Under the pieces are notes generated by a model that made no database searches, was not told where the DNA came from, and saw only the letters and a list, made by a program, of their open reading frames with translations. From JAUVPB01 sp965223695 (lineage in GTDB: Bacteria; Actinomycetota; Thermoleophilia; Gaiellales; Gaiellaceae), in NCBI GenBank assembly GCA_965223695.1, contig CBDCXJ010000024.1:124001-188000 (forward strand): a stretch of DNA of 64,000 nt, given 5' to 3'. The translations under genes were made by a program, and so were the position numbers. The first letter of the stretch is position 1. Each line of letters starts with the position of its first letter. Below, piece after piece: positions 28,015-36,647 of the stretch.

Positions 28015-28106
28015 CGCGCTTACCTCGAGTCTGCGGCGTCTCGCGGGCGAACCCGCGCGTAGGTTGTTTCTCTCAGCACGCGATCTGAGAGTGTATGGAG
28101 TCTTTC

Positions 28107-28238
28107 ATGGCCGAAGTCCGACAGCTCAAGCTCGAGCCGATGACCCGAGAGGCGTTCGCCCCCTTGGGTGAGGTCACGGAGACGACGGATCGCCCGCGGG
28201 GCTCGCCTTCTCGCGCCTCGGGCGCCACTTCGACGTGA
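28107..28238 (+). pseudogene. N-terminal remnant resembling ureidoglycolate lyase (AllA)
   Basis: ATG 28107 opens 43 codons whose first 30 (QLKLEPMTREAFAPLGEVTE) look like the start of the AllA family, where a similar leucine-rich strand precedes LSQEAFSAYGDVIET. The frame then becomes compositionally poor and stops at TGA 28236. No AllA active-site residues or later motifs follow in any frame before the EamA gene. It is probably the stump of a deleted purine-ureide gene. The match is short, so chance resemblance is possible. Confidence 0.45.
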
Positions 28239-28322
28239 GCTTCGAGCTCGTTCTGTGAGTCCTGCTGGTTGCTCGAGCACCGCCGCGAGCTTCCCGTCGT
28301 GAAGAGGTAGCTCGACCGCTCA

Positions 28323-29207
28323 GTGGACGCCGTTCTCTTCGCCCTCGCCGTCGGTGTGATCGCCGGCCTCGTCAACGCGTCGACGGCCCTTGGCCTGCGC
28401 CGGGCACCCGACGTGGCGGCCGGCTCCCTGGTGATGACAGCGGGCGCGCTGGTGGTGGCGATCATGGCGATCGTGATCTTCGAGCGGCGCATCGGCGTCT
28501 GGTCGGAGGTGTGGCCGTTTCTGGTCATCGGCGCGGTCTCGCCCGGGATCTCCAGCATCCTGTACGTGCGCGCCATGCGCGACACGGGCGCGTCGCGGAC
28601 GGGGGTGCTGATCAACACCTTCCCCCTGTTTGCCGCGATCTTCGCGATTGGGCTCGTCGGCGAGCCGCTGCGGCTCGGGCTCGCGCTCGGCACCGTCCTG
28701 GTCGTCGTGGGCGCCGCCGGGCTCGCGCTCGCCGCGGGCCCCCCGCTCACCCTCCGCACGGCTGCATACCGTCTCGGCCTCGGCGCCGCCCTGCTGAGCG
28801 CGATCATCATCGGCGGCCGCGACGCCGCCGTGCGCTGGACGGGCGAGGGGGACCAGATCGCGCCCAGCGTCGCCACAGCGCTCACGCTCGCGACCGGTGT
28901 GCTCACGATGTCGCTCTACCTCCTGTACACGAGCCGCGAGCCCGGCCCGTTCGCGCGTCTGCGCCGGGCATCGGTGCCGTTCGGCCTGCTCGGGCTTCTC
29001 GTTGGCTTCGGCCACCTGTTCATCTTCGAGGCGCTCGAGCGGGGTCGGGTCACGGTCGTCTCTCCCTTGATCGGGACGGCCGCCCTGTGGACACTCGTCT
29101 TCTCGGCGCTCCTGCTCGGCAAGAGCGACGCGATCAACCGCCGCGTCGTCGCGTCGGGACTTCTCGTCGCGGCGGGCGTGGCGCTGATCGGTGCTACCCG
29201 CGGCTGA
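28323..29207 (+). CDS. EamA/DMT-family membrane transporter
   Basis: The 294-residue protein has about ten predicted helices in two homologous five-helix halves. It begins VDAVLFALAVGVIAGLVNAS; later segments include GVLINTFPLFAAIFAIGLVGEPL and VVSPLIGTAALWTLVFSALLLG, which carry the conserved Pro and Glu of EamA repeats. These carriers usually export or import amino acids, nucleosides or other small metabolites. It starts at GTG 28323 with only a weak GAAGAGG ribosome-binding site. It could move the substrate or a product of the neighbouring amidases. Confidence 0.85.
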   Translation: MDAVLFALAVGVIAGLVNASTALGLRRAPDVAAGSLVMTAGALVVAIMAIVIFERRIGVWSEVWPFLVIGAVSPGISSILYVRAMRDTGASRTGVLINTFPLFAAIFAIGLVGEPLRLGLALGTVLVVVGAAGLALAAGPPLTLRTAAYRLGLGAALLSAIIIGGRDAAVRWTGEGDQIAPSVATALTLATGVLTMSLYLLYTSREPGPFARLRRASVPFGLLGLLVGFGHLFIFEALERGRVTVVSPLIGTAALWTLVFSALLLGKSDAINRRVVASGLLVAAGVALIGATRG

Positions 29208-29220
29208 CAGCAGCGCGGCC

Positions 29221-30786
29221 CTACACGGGGGGCAGGTAGAAGGTGTTGCTGTCGGCCCAGAGGGTGAGCTGCACCATGCGATTGCGATAATGGCGCGCCC
29301 AGGCGTGCGCATGCTTGTTCGTCGCGTGCACCTCGGGCAGCTCCGCCAGAAAGACGTTCGGTGCGAACTCGACGACATGCTTCTGAAGCGCGACGCAGCG
29401 CTCGCGGCGAAGCTCGGCCGTCTCGGCTGTGAGCGTGTCCCGATACATGTCCTCGGTCTCGCGGTTGCCGACGTAGCGCGGCCGCCACTGGCAAACACCG
29501 ACAGAGCCACCCGGCGCCGGCAAGATCGGGTTGATCGCGGCATAGTCGTGGGCGAGGTCGTAGAGAGGCTCGGTCATGATGTGCGAGCACTCGGTGCGCA
29601 GGTGCAGCGGCGGCATCCAGGCGGGCGGCGCCTCATCGAGGTTCTCGAGCTGTGCGTCGATCCCGATCTCGGCGTATGCCGCCTGCAGGATCTCGGCAAC
29701 GCGCAGCATGTCCGGTCGCTGCTGGACGTACAGGAGCGTCGAGAAGCCATCCCGATAGCCCGCCTTCTCCATCAATCTGCGGGCGCGTGCCACGTCGGTC
29801 TCGTACGGCCAGCCCTCCTCGGTGTACCAGCTTGCGAATGTCTTGACACCGCTCCGCCAGGGTCGCGCCATGCCGAGGAAGCCGCGCTCGAGCACCTCCT
29901 CGTAGGGCGTCGCGTAGCTGAGCGCGTGCCGTACGCGGATGTCGTCGAACGGAGGCCGGTGGTAGCCGATCTCGAGCGAGGTGTGTCCGGCCCAGGAGGA
30001 GACGAGCTCGACGTTCGGCTTGTCGCGGACGGCGAGGATCTCGTCCGAGCGGAGCCCGAACAGCATGACCGGCTCTGGCAGGTCGAGCACGCGCAGCGCC
30101 TCTGCACGCGAGTCGACGAGCTCGAGGCTGATCTCCTGGATGGGAACCTCGCCATCCCAGTACTCGGGCCGCGCCCGTAGCCGCAGTCGCCTCTCGTTGT
30201 GCTCGACGACCGCGTGCGAGCCGAAGCCGGCCACGTTGCGCGACCACCACTCCTCGGCCCACGGGTCGACCGTGCTTGCGTGTCGAGAGATCTCGACGGC
30301 GTCGGCGACAACGGGCGTCGCGAAGAAGAGGAAGGAAGGAAAGTGTGGATTCGGCGCCCGCAGCCGGTAGCCGACCGTGTACTTGTCGATCACCTCGACG
30401 GCGTCGGCATCGGGAATCCCGGCCACCTGGCCCCAGCGCCAAGAGGCGACGTTGCCGAGCGCGAAGGCACGGTCGAAACCCCACTTGACGCTCTCGGCCG
30501 TCAGCTCGTTCCCCCAGTGGCTCGTGACGCCCTCCTTCAGGCGCACCCACCAGCTCGTCTCGCCGGTCTGTCCCCACTCCTCGGCGAGCCGCGGCTCCAT
30601 CGCCTCGAAGTTCGGCGAGCTGATCCCGTTCAGGTCCGGACGTGGCGTTGGCGCCGCGAGCGAGTCGTAGCAGAGCGCCTGCAGCAGGTACGTCGCCGGG
30701 TTGGCCAGGCTGCGCGGGAACCACGGCGCGTCCTTGTCGTAGCGCGGGTCGACGGACCAGACCGGTATGCGAAGGGACTCGGGCAC
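29221..30786 (-). CDS. Family 5 solute-binding-like protein without a signal peptide
   Basis: The 521-residue protein has the SBP_bac_5 fold in normal order: MEPRLAEEWGQTGETSWWVRLKEGV then HWGNELTAESVKWGFDRA near residues 85-110, and later PPFDDIRVRHALSYATPYEEVLERGF. The chosen GTG 30786 follows a -10 box by 8-10 nt and gives MPESLRIPVWSVDPRYDKD, with no hydrophobic segment and no lipobox. A longer frame to 31110 adds only an unlikely sequence antisense to the bicupin gene. Unless export is by another route, it would stay in the cytoplasm, unlike its family. No permease or ATPase gene is adjacent; the importer starting at 63562 is far away. Confidence 0.8.
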   Translation of the reverse strand: MPESLRIPVWSVDPRYDKDAPWFPRSLANPATYLLQALCYDSLAAPTPRPDLNGISSPNFEAMEPRLAEEWGQTGETSWWVRLKEGVTSHWGNELTAESVKWGFDRAFALGNVASWRWGQVAGIPDADAVEVIDKYTVGYRLRAPNPHFPSFLFFATPVVADAVEISRHASTVDPWAEEWWSRNVAGFGSHAVVEHNERRLRLRARPEYWDGEVPIQEISLELVDSRAEALRVLDLPEPVMLFGLRSDEILAVRDKPNVELVSSWAGHTSLEIGYHRPPFDDIRVRHALSYATPYEEVLERGFLGMARPWRSGVKTFASWYTEEGWPYETDVARARRLMEKAGYRDGFSTLLYVQQRPDMLRVAEILQAAYAEIGIDAQLENLDEAPPAWMPPLHLRTECSHIMTEPLYDLAHDYAAINPILPAPGGSVGVCQWRPRYVGNRETEDMYRDTLTAETAELRRERCVALQKHVVEFAPNVFLAELPEVHATNKHAHAWARHYRNRMVQLTLWADSNTFYLPPV

Positions 30787-30794
30787 AGGGGCAC

Positions 30795-30802
30795 AGATTA
30801 TC
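30795..30802 (-). promoter_or_regulatory. Probable -10 box (GATAAT/TAATCT) of a leaderless transcript
   Basis: On the minus strand GATAATCT lies directly before the GTG at 30786; TAATCT ends 8 nt from it and GATAAT 10 nt. No ribosome-binding site is present. It is divergent from the bicupin promoter 80 bp away. Confidence 0.5.
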
Positions 30803-30879
30803 CCGTTTCTTGGGACGTCGGAGCGGTGCACGCGTTCCCCGGACGCCCCTCGCGCATCAGACTGCGCTCCGCTCGTTGG

Positions 30880-30885
30880 TAGGCT
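30880..30885 (+). promoter_or_regulatory. Probable -10 box (TAGGCT) before the bicupin gene
   Basis: TAGGCT fits TANNNT. It ends 9 nt before the ACG codon at 30895 where the bicupin reading frame seems to begin, the same spacing as at other leaderless starts in this window. An identical TAGGCT precedes the allantoinase gene. Confidence 0.45.
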
Positions 30886-30894
30886 CGGCCGGCT

Positions 30895-31635
30895 ACGAGC
30901 CTCGAAGACACCCACGGGGATCCGCTCGCCGGCCCGTTCCTGCGCTGGGACGACGTCCCGTCCACCGAGCGAGACGGCAAGATCACGATCTGGCGGATCG
31001 GGACCGAACGCTGCTGGCTGCTGACCGTCGAAATCACCGACGACTTCGTCGTCGATCCGCAGGTCCACCACTCGGAGCAGGTCGTCCAGGTACTCCGGGG
31101 CGGGCTGCAACTGCGGGTCGGCGCCGATGACCGCGCGCTCTCATCGGGCGAGGTCAGCCTCATCCCGATCGGCACGTATCACGAGGGCGGCGCGCTCGCG
31201 CCGAGCCGCGTGTTTGAGATCAACACCCCACGCGACATGGACAACCTCTACGAGCCCGAGCTCGGCGAGAGTTCACTGAGCTACCCGAGCGCGGGTCAGC
31301 CCGCCAGACTCGCAGATGGGCGCGACCTCGGATCACAACACGTCACCTGGTCAGAACTCGACGCGGTCGCGGACGCGTCGGGTGTCGTCACGCAGACGGT
31401 AATGGGCGAGCGGGTCGTGGTCAGCCGAGTCACGCTCGAGGAGGGAGCTGCGAGCATCTGGAGCGCGACCGACGAGGAGCTCGTCCAGGTCGTCGAGGGG
31501 GCCGTGCGCCTGCGCGTCGCAGATGAGCAGCAGGAGATGGACGACGCCTGGGTCGCGGTCATTGCTCCCGGATCGTCGTGCGAAGCACAGTCGCCGAGCG
31601 GGGCCTCGCTGCTGCGTGTTGAGCTAGCCGAGTAG
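30895..31635 (+). CDS. Bicupin protein, apparent ACG start
   Basis: The frame is open from 30883 to 31635 and encodes two cupin barrels. The first has VDPQVHHSEQVVQVLRGGLQ and a closing GEVSLIPIGTYHEGG; the second has VSRVTLEEGAASIWSATDEE, VVEGAVRLRVA and VIAPGSSCEAQ. No ATG, GTG or TTG occurs in frame before GTG 31210, which would cut off the whole first barrel. ACG 30895 (read as M-SLEDTHGDPLAG) lies 9 nt after a -10 box and is the best start; it may be a true non-AUG start or a T-to-C change. The second barrel lacks an obvious HxH motif. The metal-dependent role is unknown. Confidence 0.65.
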   Translation, partial: TSLEDTHGDPLAGPFLRWDDVPSTERDGKITIWRIGTERCWLLTVEITDDFVVDPQVHHSEQVVQVLRGGLQLRVGADDRALSSGEVSLIPIGTYHEGGALAPSRVFEINTPRDMDNLYEPELGESSLSYPSAGQPARLADGRDLGSQHVTWSELDAVADASGVVTQTVMGERVVVSRVTLEEGAASIWSATDEELVQVVEGAVRLRVADEQQEMDDAWVAVIAPGSSCEAQSPSGASLLRVELAE

Positions 31636-31648
31636 AAGCATCTAGAGT
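31619..31648 (+). promoter_or_regulatory. Promoter of the fused HyuA-HyuB gene
   Basis: TTGAGC (31619-31624) and TAGAGT (31643-31648) are spaced by 18 bp, a fair -35/-10 pair, 39 nt before the ATG at 31688. The -10 sits in GAAGCATCTAGAGT, close to CAAGCATCTAGGAT before the gene at 36648. Confidence 0.5.
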
Positions 31649-31687
31649 TCGCGAACTTGTCAGGAGCCCTCGGAAGGAGCGCAGCGG

Positions 31688-34600
31688 ATGGCGTGGCGAA
31701 TTACGTGTGACACGGGTGGCACCTTTACCGACCTCGTCGTTGCCGACGAGAACGGGTTCCGCACGCTCGCGAAGGCCTCGACCACGCCGGAGCACATGGC
31801 CGCGGGGATCGAGACAGCCCTCGAGCGCGCCGCCGATCAGCTCGACCTCGAACTCGCGGAGCTGCTCGGCAATGCCGAGCGCTTCGTGCTCGCGACCACC
31901 AAGGCCACCAACGCAATTCTCGAGGGAACGACCGCGAAGACCGCGTTCGTGACGACCCGGGGCTGCCGCGATCTCCTCCTGTTCAAGGAGGGAGGCCGCG
32001 CCGATCCCTTCGACTACACAGAGCCGACACCACGGCCCTACGTGCCGCGCTACCTCACCTTCGAGGTCACGGAGCGCGTGGCCTCGGACGGCGAGGTGCT
32101 GATCCCGCTCGTCGAGTCCGAGGTCGTCGAGATCGCCAAGCGGATGAAGGAGCTCGAGGTCGAGGCGATCGCCGTCTGCTTCCTCTGGTCGATCGCCCAT
32201 CCCGAGCACGAGCAACGCGTCGTCGCCATCCTCGAGGAGCACTGCCCAGACTGTGCGATCAGCGCTTCCAACGTCGTCAACCCGATCATCCGTGAGTACC
32301 GGCGCGCCTCTGGAACAGCTATGGACGCCTCGCTCAAGCCGCTCCTGCAGAGTCACCTCCAAGAGCTCGACGAGCGTCTCAACGAACTGGGCCTCGGCTG
32401 CCCGGCGCAGATGGCGACCAGCTCCGGCGGGGTGCTCCCACTCTCGGCCGTGATCGAGGCACCGCTGCTCGCGCTCGATTGCGGCCCGGCGATGGCTCCG
32501 CTCGCGGCGCAAGCGTGGGCCGGGGCCGATGCGGCGGCGGCGGGCGACGATCTGATCGTCATCGACACCGGCGGCACGAGCTTCGACGTCAGCCTCGTTC
32601 GCGACGGCGAGATCGCCCTGACCAACGAGCGTTGGACCGGCCCCGAGCTCACCGGTCACATCACGGGCCTCGCGGGTGTGGACGTCCACTCGATCGGTGC
32701 CGGCGGCGGCTCGATCGCCTGGGTCGACGCGGGCGGCCTGATGCGCGTTGGGCCACGCAGCGCCGGCGCTGACCCCGGCCCTGCGTGCTACGGGCGCGGA
32801 GGCACCGAGCCCACCGTGACCGACGCCGCGCTGGTGCTCGGCTATCTCGACCCCGACTACTTCCTCGGCGGCGCGATGAAGCTCGAGCCCGAGCGTGCCG
32901 AAGCCGCACTCGACGAGCTCGCCGCCTCGCTGGAGATGGACCGCCGCGAGGCCGCGGCGGGCGTCCTCACGATCGCCTCCGAGAACATGGTGACCGCTAT
33001 CAGCGAGACCACGATCGCCCAGGGAATCGACCCGCGCGAGGCGACGCTCGTGGCCGGCGGCGGCGCGAGCGGGCTGTTCGCGGTGCCGGTTGCCCGGGAG
33101 CTCGGCGTTCGCGGCATCATCGCTCCCCCGATGGCGGCCGGATTCTCCGCCTGCGGGGCGCAGCTCGCAGACGTCGTCCTCGAGCGGGCGTTGACGCATA
33201 TGACCAGCGACGCCGATTTCGACTACGAGGGCGTTGCCGCGGCGATCGAGAAGGTGCGCGCCGAGGTGCACGAGGGCCTGCGCGCCGTCGACGAGACCGG
33301 CACGACCCAGGCGACCGATCACGTGATCGCCAACGTCCGCTACCCGCTACAGGCATGGGAGCTCCGCACACTGCTGCCCTCGGGCGCCGTATCAGGCGAA
33401 AAGGAACTCAAACAGCTGACTGCGGACTTCCACGACTTCCACCGGCGCATGTTCACGGTGGCGAACGAAGACGAGACCGTCGAGCTCGTCTCCTGGCTCG
33501 TTCGACGCGTCCTCTCCCAGCAGAAGCCCGAGATGGCCTACCTGCCGTCCAGCGGGGTCGACGAGGGACGCATGGAGCGGCGCGAGGTCTTCTTCCGCGA
33601 TCTCGGGCCGGTTGAGTGCGATGTCCTTGTGCTCGGCGCGGGGCGCACCGTCGCCCGAGAGCTCGAGGGCCCGGCCGTCATCGAGAACCCAACGACCACG
33701 CTTGTGCTCCACCCTGGCTCGACCGCCTCGATCAACGAGGACGGGCTCATTCGTGTCGAGCTGGAAGGGGTCGACCAGGTTGCGGCGTTCGCGCCGAAGA
33801 CCGCGAGCGAGCGCCAATCGCACGAGCGCGCGCAGCTCAAGGACCCGATCAAGACCGCGGTCATGGCCAACCGCCTCGACGCAATCGGCGTCGAGATGAA
33901 CAACACGCTGCTGCGCGCCGCCAGAACCTCGGTGATCAACCAGGCGAAGGACGTCTCCTGCGCCGTGATCACCGCCGACAACCGCCTGATCACGGCCGCC
34001 GACGGACTCCCTGTCTTCCTCGTCGGCACCGAGGACCTGACCCGCTCGATGACCGACCTGATCCCGGACATCGCCGAGGGCGATGCGTTCCTCCACAACG
34101 ACCCCTACCTCGGCAACACGCACCACGCCGATTTCAACGTGATCGTTCCGGTTTTCTGGAAGGGCGAGCACGTCCTGACCGTCAACGCCAAGGCGCACAT
34201 GGCCGACTGCGGCAACTCGAAGCCGACGACCTACATGGCCGAGGCGAAGGACATCTTCGAGGAGGGGGCGATCAACCTGCCCTGCGTCCGGATCGAGCGC
34301 GACTACCAGGAGCTCGACGACATCATCCGGATGTGCACGAGCAGGGTTCGGACCCCGGACGCCTGGTACGGCGACTACCTGGCCATGCTTGGCGCCGCCC
34401 GCATCGGCGAGAAGCGGCTGATCGAGTTCCTCGACAAGTACGGACGCGACGGCCTCGAGGAGTTCATCGACGAGTGGTTCCGCTACTCGAAGTTCATGAT
34501 GATCGAGCTGATCGGTCGCTTCAACACCGGCGAGTACCGGGTGGAGTGCGCGCACGACGAGATCCCTGGGATCTTCGGCGAGATTCCCGTAGGGGTCACC

Positions 34601-35620
34601 GTCCGAGTCGATGCCGAGAACGGGCACATGGAGTTCGACCTGACCGACAACATCGACTGCATTCCCGCGGGTCTGAACGTCTCAGAGACCACGGCGCAGA
34701 CGAGCCCGGTCGTCGCCCTTCTGAACTCACTTCCCGAGAAGGTGCCGATCAACCGCGGCTCACTGAGCTGCCTCACGCTCAAGCTGAGGCGCAACTGCGT
34801 CGCGGGCATTCCCGAGTGGCCGGCGTGCTGCAGCGTCTCGACCAACCACGTCTCGGAGCGAATCATCGGGGCGACCCAGCGCGCCCTGGCACAGGCCGGC
34901 GACGATCTCGGCCTCGCCGAGGGCGGCATCGGCATGGGCCCGGGCGTCGGTGTCATCTCCGGCTTCGACGAGGTGCGTGGACTCCACTACCAGACGCAGA
35001 TCATCCTCGGCGTCGGCGGAGGGCCGGCAAGCGCCTGGGTCGACGGCTGGGAGGCCAACTGGCTGAACGCCCCCTGCGGCGGCTACGTGCAGAAGGACTC
35101 GATCGAGATGGACGAGCAGATGTACCCGTTCGTGGCCTGGGAGCAGCAGCTTCGTACAGACGGCGAGGGCGCGGGCAAGCACCGCGGCTCGCCGGGCACG
35201 CGGGCGCGTTTCAGCCCGCGGCACCGGGAGATGATCGTCCACTACATCATCGACGGGCACGACAACCCGCCCGTCGGGGTGAAGGGCGGCGGCATCGCCG
35301 CGCGGAGCGAGGCGTTCAAGATCGAGTCGGACGGCAGCCACACCGAGCTGCCGCTGATCGACGGCACCTCGATCATGCCGGACGAGGAGATGCTGTCTCT
35401 GGGCTCGGGCGGTGGCGGCTACGGCCTCGCTCACGAGCGCGCGCCGGCGGCCGTGCTCATCGATGTGCGCGACGAGCTCGTCTCGCGAGAGCGTGCAGAA
35501 GAGGTGTACGGCGTGGTCGTCGACACGACGGACAGCAATCCCGAGAAGTGGTTCGTCGACGACGAGGCGACCGAGGCGCGCCGGGCCGTGTTGCGCGACA
35601 CCGCTGCGGCCCCGGTGTGA
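31688..35620 (+). CDS. Fused HyuA-HyuB hydantoinase/oxoprolinase family protein
   Basis: This 1310-residue single chain has the HyuA half first (CDTGGTFTDLVVAD at the start, VIDTGGTSFDVSLV near residue 295, GGGSIAWVDAGGLMRVGPRS). A linker near residue 700-715 is followed by the HyuB half (KTAVMANRLDAIGVEMNNTL, AFLHNDPYLGNTHHADFN, GSGGGGYGLAHERAP). The length and order match eukaryotic 5-oxoprolinase and its bacterial fused relatives, which open 5-oxoproline with ATP, but the exact substrate is not settled. ATG 31688 follows GGAAGGAG. It is probably transcribed alone. Confidence 0.92.
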   Translation: MAWRITCDTGGTFTDLVVADENGFRTLAKASTTPEHMAAGIETALERAADQLDLELAELLGNAERFVLATTKATNAILEGTTAKTAFVTTRGCRDLLLFKEGGRADPFDYTEPTPRPYVPRYLTFEVTERVASDGEVLIPLVESEVVEIAKRMKELEVEAIAVCFLWSIAHPEHEQRVVAILEEHCPDCAISASNVVNPIIREYRRASGTAMDASLKPLLQSHLQELDERLNELGLGCPAQMATSSGGVLPLSAVIEAPLLALDCGPAMAPLAAQAWAGADAAAAGDDLIVIDTGGTSFDVSLVRDGEIALTNERWTGPELTGHITGLAGVDVHSIGAGGGSIAWVDAGGLMRVGPRSAGADPGPACYGRGGTEPTVTDAALVLGYLDPDYFLGGAMKLEPERAEAALDELAASLEMDRREAAAGVLTIASENMVTAISETTIAQGIDPREATLVAGGGASGLFAVPVARELGVRGIIAPPMAAGFSACGAQLADVVLERALTHMTSDADFDYEGVAAAIEKVRAEVHEGLRAVDETGTTQATDHVIANVRYPLQAWELRTLLPSGAVSGEKELKQLTADFHDFHRRMFTVANEDETVELVSWLVRRVLSQQKPEMAYLPSSGVDEGRMERREVFFRDLGPVECDVLVLGAGRTVARELEGPAVIENPTTTLVLHPGSTASINEDGLIRVELEGVDQVAAFAPKTASERQSHERAQLKDPIKTAVMANRLDAIGVEMNNTLLRAARTSVINQAKDVSCAVITADNRLITAADGLPVFLVGTEDLTRSMTDLIPDIAEGDAFLHNDPYLGNTHHADFNVIVPVFWKGEHVLTVNAKAHMADCGNSKPTTYMAEAKDIFEEGAINLPCVRIERDYQELDDIIRMCTSRVRTPDAWYGDYLAMLGAARIGEKRLIEFLDKYGRDGLEEFIDEWFRYSKFMMIELIGRFNTGEYRVECAHDEIPGIFGEIPVGVTVRVDAENGHMEFDLTDNIDCIPAGLNVSETTAQTSPVVALLNSLPEKVPINRGSLSCLTLKLRRNCVAGIPEWPACCSVSTNHVSERIIGATQRALAQAGDDLGLAEGGIGMGPGVGVISGFDEVRGLHYQTQIILGVGGGPASAWVDGWEANWLNAPCGGYVQKDSIEMDEQMYPFVAWEQQLRTDGEGAGKHRGSPGTRARFSPRHREMIVHYIIDGHDNPPVGVKGGGIAARSEAFKIESDGSHTELPLIDGTSIMPDEEMLSLGSGGGGYGLAHERAPAAVLIDVRDELVSRERAEEVYGVVVDTTDSNPEKWFVDDEATEARRAVLRDTAAAPV

Positions 35621-35659
35621 GCGACGCAGTTTTGGAATCAACTAGCTAGGCGGGAAGCG

Positions 35660-35725
35660 ATGGACCCCGTGAAACACTCCTTCGACATGTTGAGCATGCT
35701 GCAGATGGACGCAGCGCCGAAGTAG
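35660..35725 (+). CDS. Possible 21-residue peptide ORF
   Basis: ATG 35660 opens 21 codons (MDPVKHSFDMLSMLQMDAA and two more) ending at TAG, preceded by CGGGAAG. It contains four Met, and lies between the fused HyuAB gene and the alpha/beta hydrolase gene on the same strand. No family is recognised. It is listed because the 124-bp gap otherwise holds nothing; chance is a real possibility. Confidence 0.25.
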   Translation: MDPVKHSFDMLSMLQMDAAPK

Positions 35726-35744
35726 CGAGCCGGCACAGGGTCAC

Positions 35745-36545
35745 GTGGCTTTGCCAGCGGTTCGACGACAGCTCCTCGAGACCCGGCACGGGTACATGCA
35801 CGTCCGGACCGCGGGCGGCGGCGGAACGCCGCTGGTGCTGCTCCACCAGTCGCCGGTCTCCGGGCTCCAGTTCCGGCGGGTGCTGCCGGAGCTCGCGGCC
35901 GATCGCCTGGTGATCGTGCCCGACCGGATCGGCTTCGGCGCTTCCGACCCGGCGGGCGCACTCTCGATCGCAGACTACGCGGCGGCGACGTTCGACGCTC
36001 TCGACGCGCTCGAGATCAAGGGGTTCGATGTTCTCGGCGTGCACACGGGAAGCTGTGAGGCGATCGAGCTCGCGCGTATGCGACCGAGCTGCGTCGAGCG
36101 GGTGTGTCTCGTGGCCGTGCCGCACTTCGCCGACGAGGAGCGCTCAGCGTTCAAGGCGAAGTTCTCGGCGCCGCCGGAGCCCGCCGAGGAGGGCTCGCAT
36201 CTGCTCGAGTGCTGGCGCTTCTTCGACACGATCGGTGCTGAGGAAGCACGCCCGGGCAGGTGGGAGGCCGAGATGGTGCACTTCCTAGTGATGAACTACC
36301 TGTTGTCCGGCACGACACCGCACGCAGTCTTCGACTACCCGACGGGCGAGCTCGTCCAGCAGATCGAGCAGCCTCTGCTCGTGCTGGCGACCCACGACGA
36401 CATCTGGGAGCAGACCAAACGAGCGATCCCGCTACTCCCGGCACACGCGCAGCTGGCGGACTTCCCCGAGCACGACGCGTTCGAGCTCTTTCTGACGGCG
36501 CCGGTGGAGACGTCGGTCAAACCGATTCGCGAGTTCTTCTCGTGA
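35745..36545 (+). CDS. Alpha/beta hydrolase-fold protein with His at the nucleophile position
   Basis: The 266-residue protein has the oxyanion region VLLHQSPVSG, the VIVPDRIGFGASD strand-loop and an acid/His end (LLVLATHDDIWEQ, DFPEHDAFELF). Where most relatives have G-x-S-x-G, it reads FDVLGVHTGSCEAIELA, so His occupies the nucleophile elbow and no Ser replaces it. Enzymes with G-x-H-T-G exist among annotated alpha/beta hydrolases, as far as I recall, but their chemistry is unclear. It could be a non-hydrolytic lyase or an altered hydrolase. GTG 35745 has no clear ribosome-binding site. Confidence 0.78.
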   Translation: MALPAVRRQLLETRHGYMHVRTAGGGGTPLVLLHQSPVSGLQFRRVLPELAADRLVIVPDRIGFGASDPAGALSIADYAAATFDALDALEIKGFDVLGVHTGSCEAIELARMRPSCVERVCLVAVPHFADEERSAFKAKFSAPPEPAEEGSHLLECWRFFDTIGAEEARPGRWEAEMVHFLVMNYLLSGTTPHAVFDYPTGELVQQIEQPLLVLATHDDIWEQTKRAIPLLPAHAQLADFPEHDAFELFLTAPVETSVKPIREFFS

Positions 36546-36621
36546 GGTTCCACTTGAACGCTCACGCCTCACGCTAGCTCGGCGCACGCGGCGCGCAGCA
36601 CCGGCGGCGGACGTTCAGAAT

Positions 36622-36635
36622 CAAGCATCTAGGAT
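36622..36635 (+). promoter_or_regulatory. CATCTAG-type box with -10 TAGGAT before the molybdoenzyme gene
   Basis: CAAGCATCTAGGAT contains TAGGAT (36630-36635), which ends 12 nt before ATG 36648. There is no ribosome-binding site, so a near-leaderless transcript is likely. The left part repeats the sequence found at 31636 and, with one change, at 18993 and 55376. Confidence 0.45.
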
Positions 36636-36647
36636 CGTTTTTGATCT

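Noticed and set aside
30642..31130. 162-codon plus-strand frame across the bicupin start
   Set aside because: It overlaps the binding-protein gene antisense and the first cupin barrel out of frame; the cupin motifs lie in the other frame.
31559..33322. 587-codon minus-strand open frame
   Set aside because: It is antisense to the HyuA half of the fused gene and contains no known motif.
33616..35649. 677-codon Arg/Gln-rich plus-strand frame
   Set aside because: It is a shifted reading of the HyuB half of the fused gene; composition is typical of an out-of-frame shadow.
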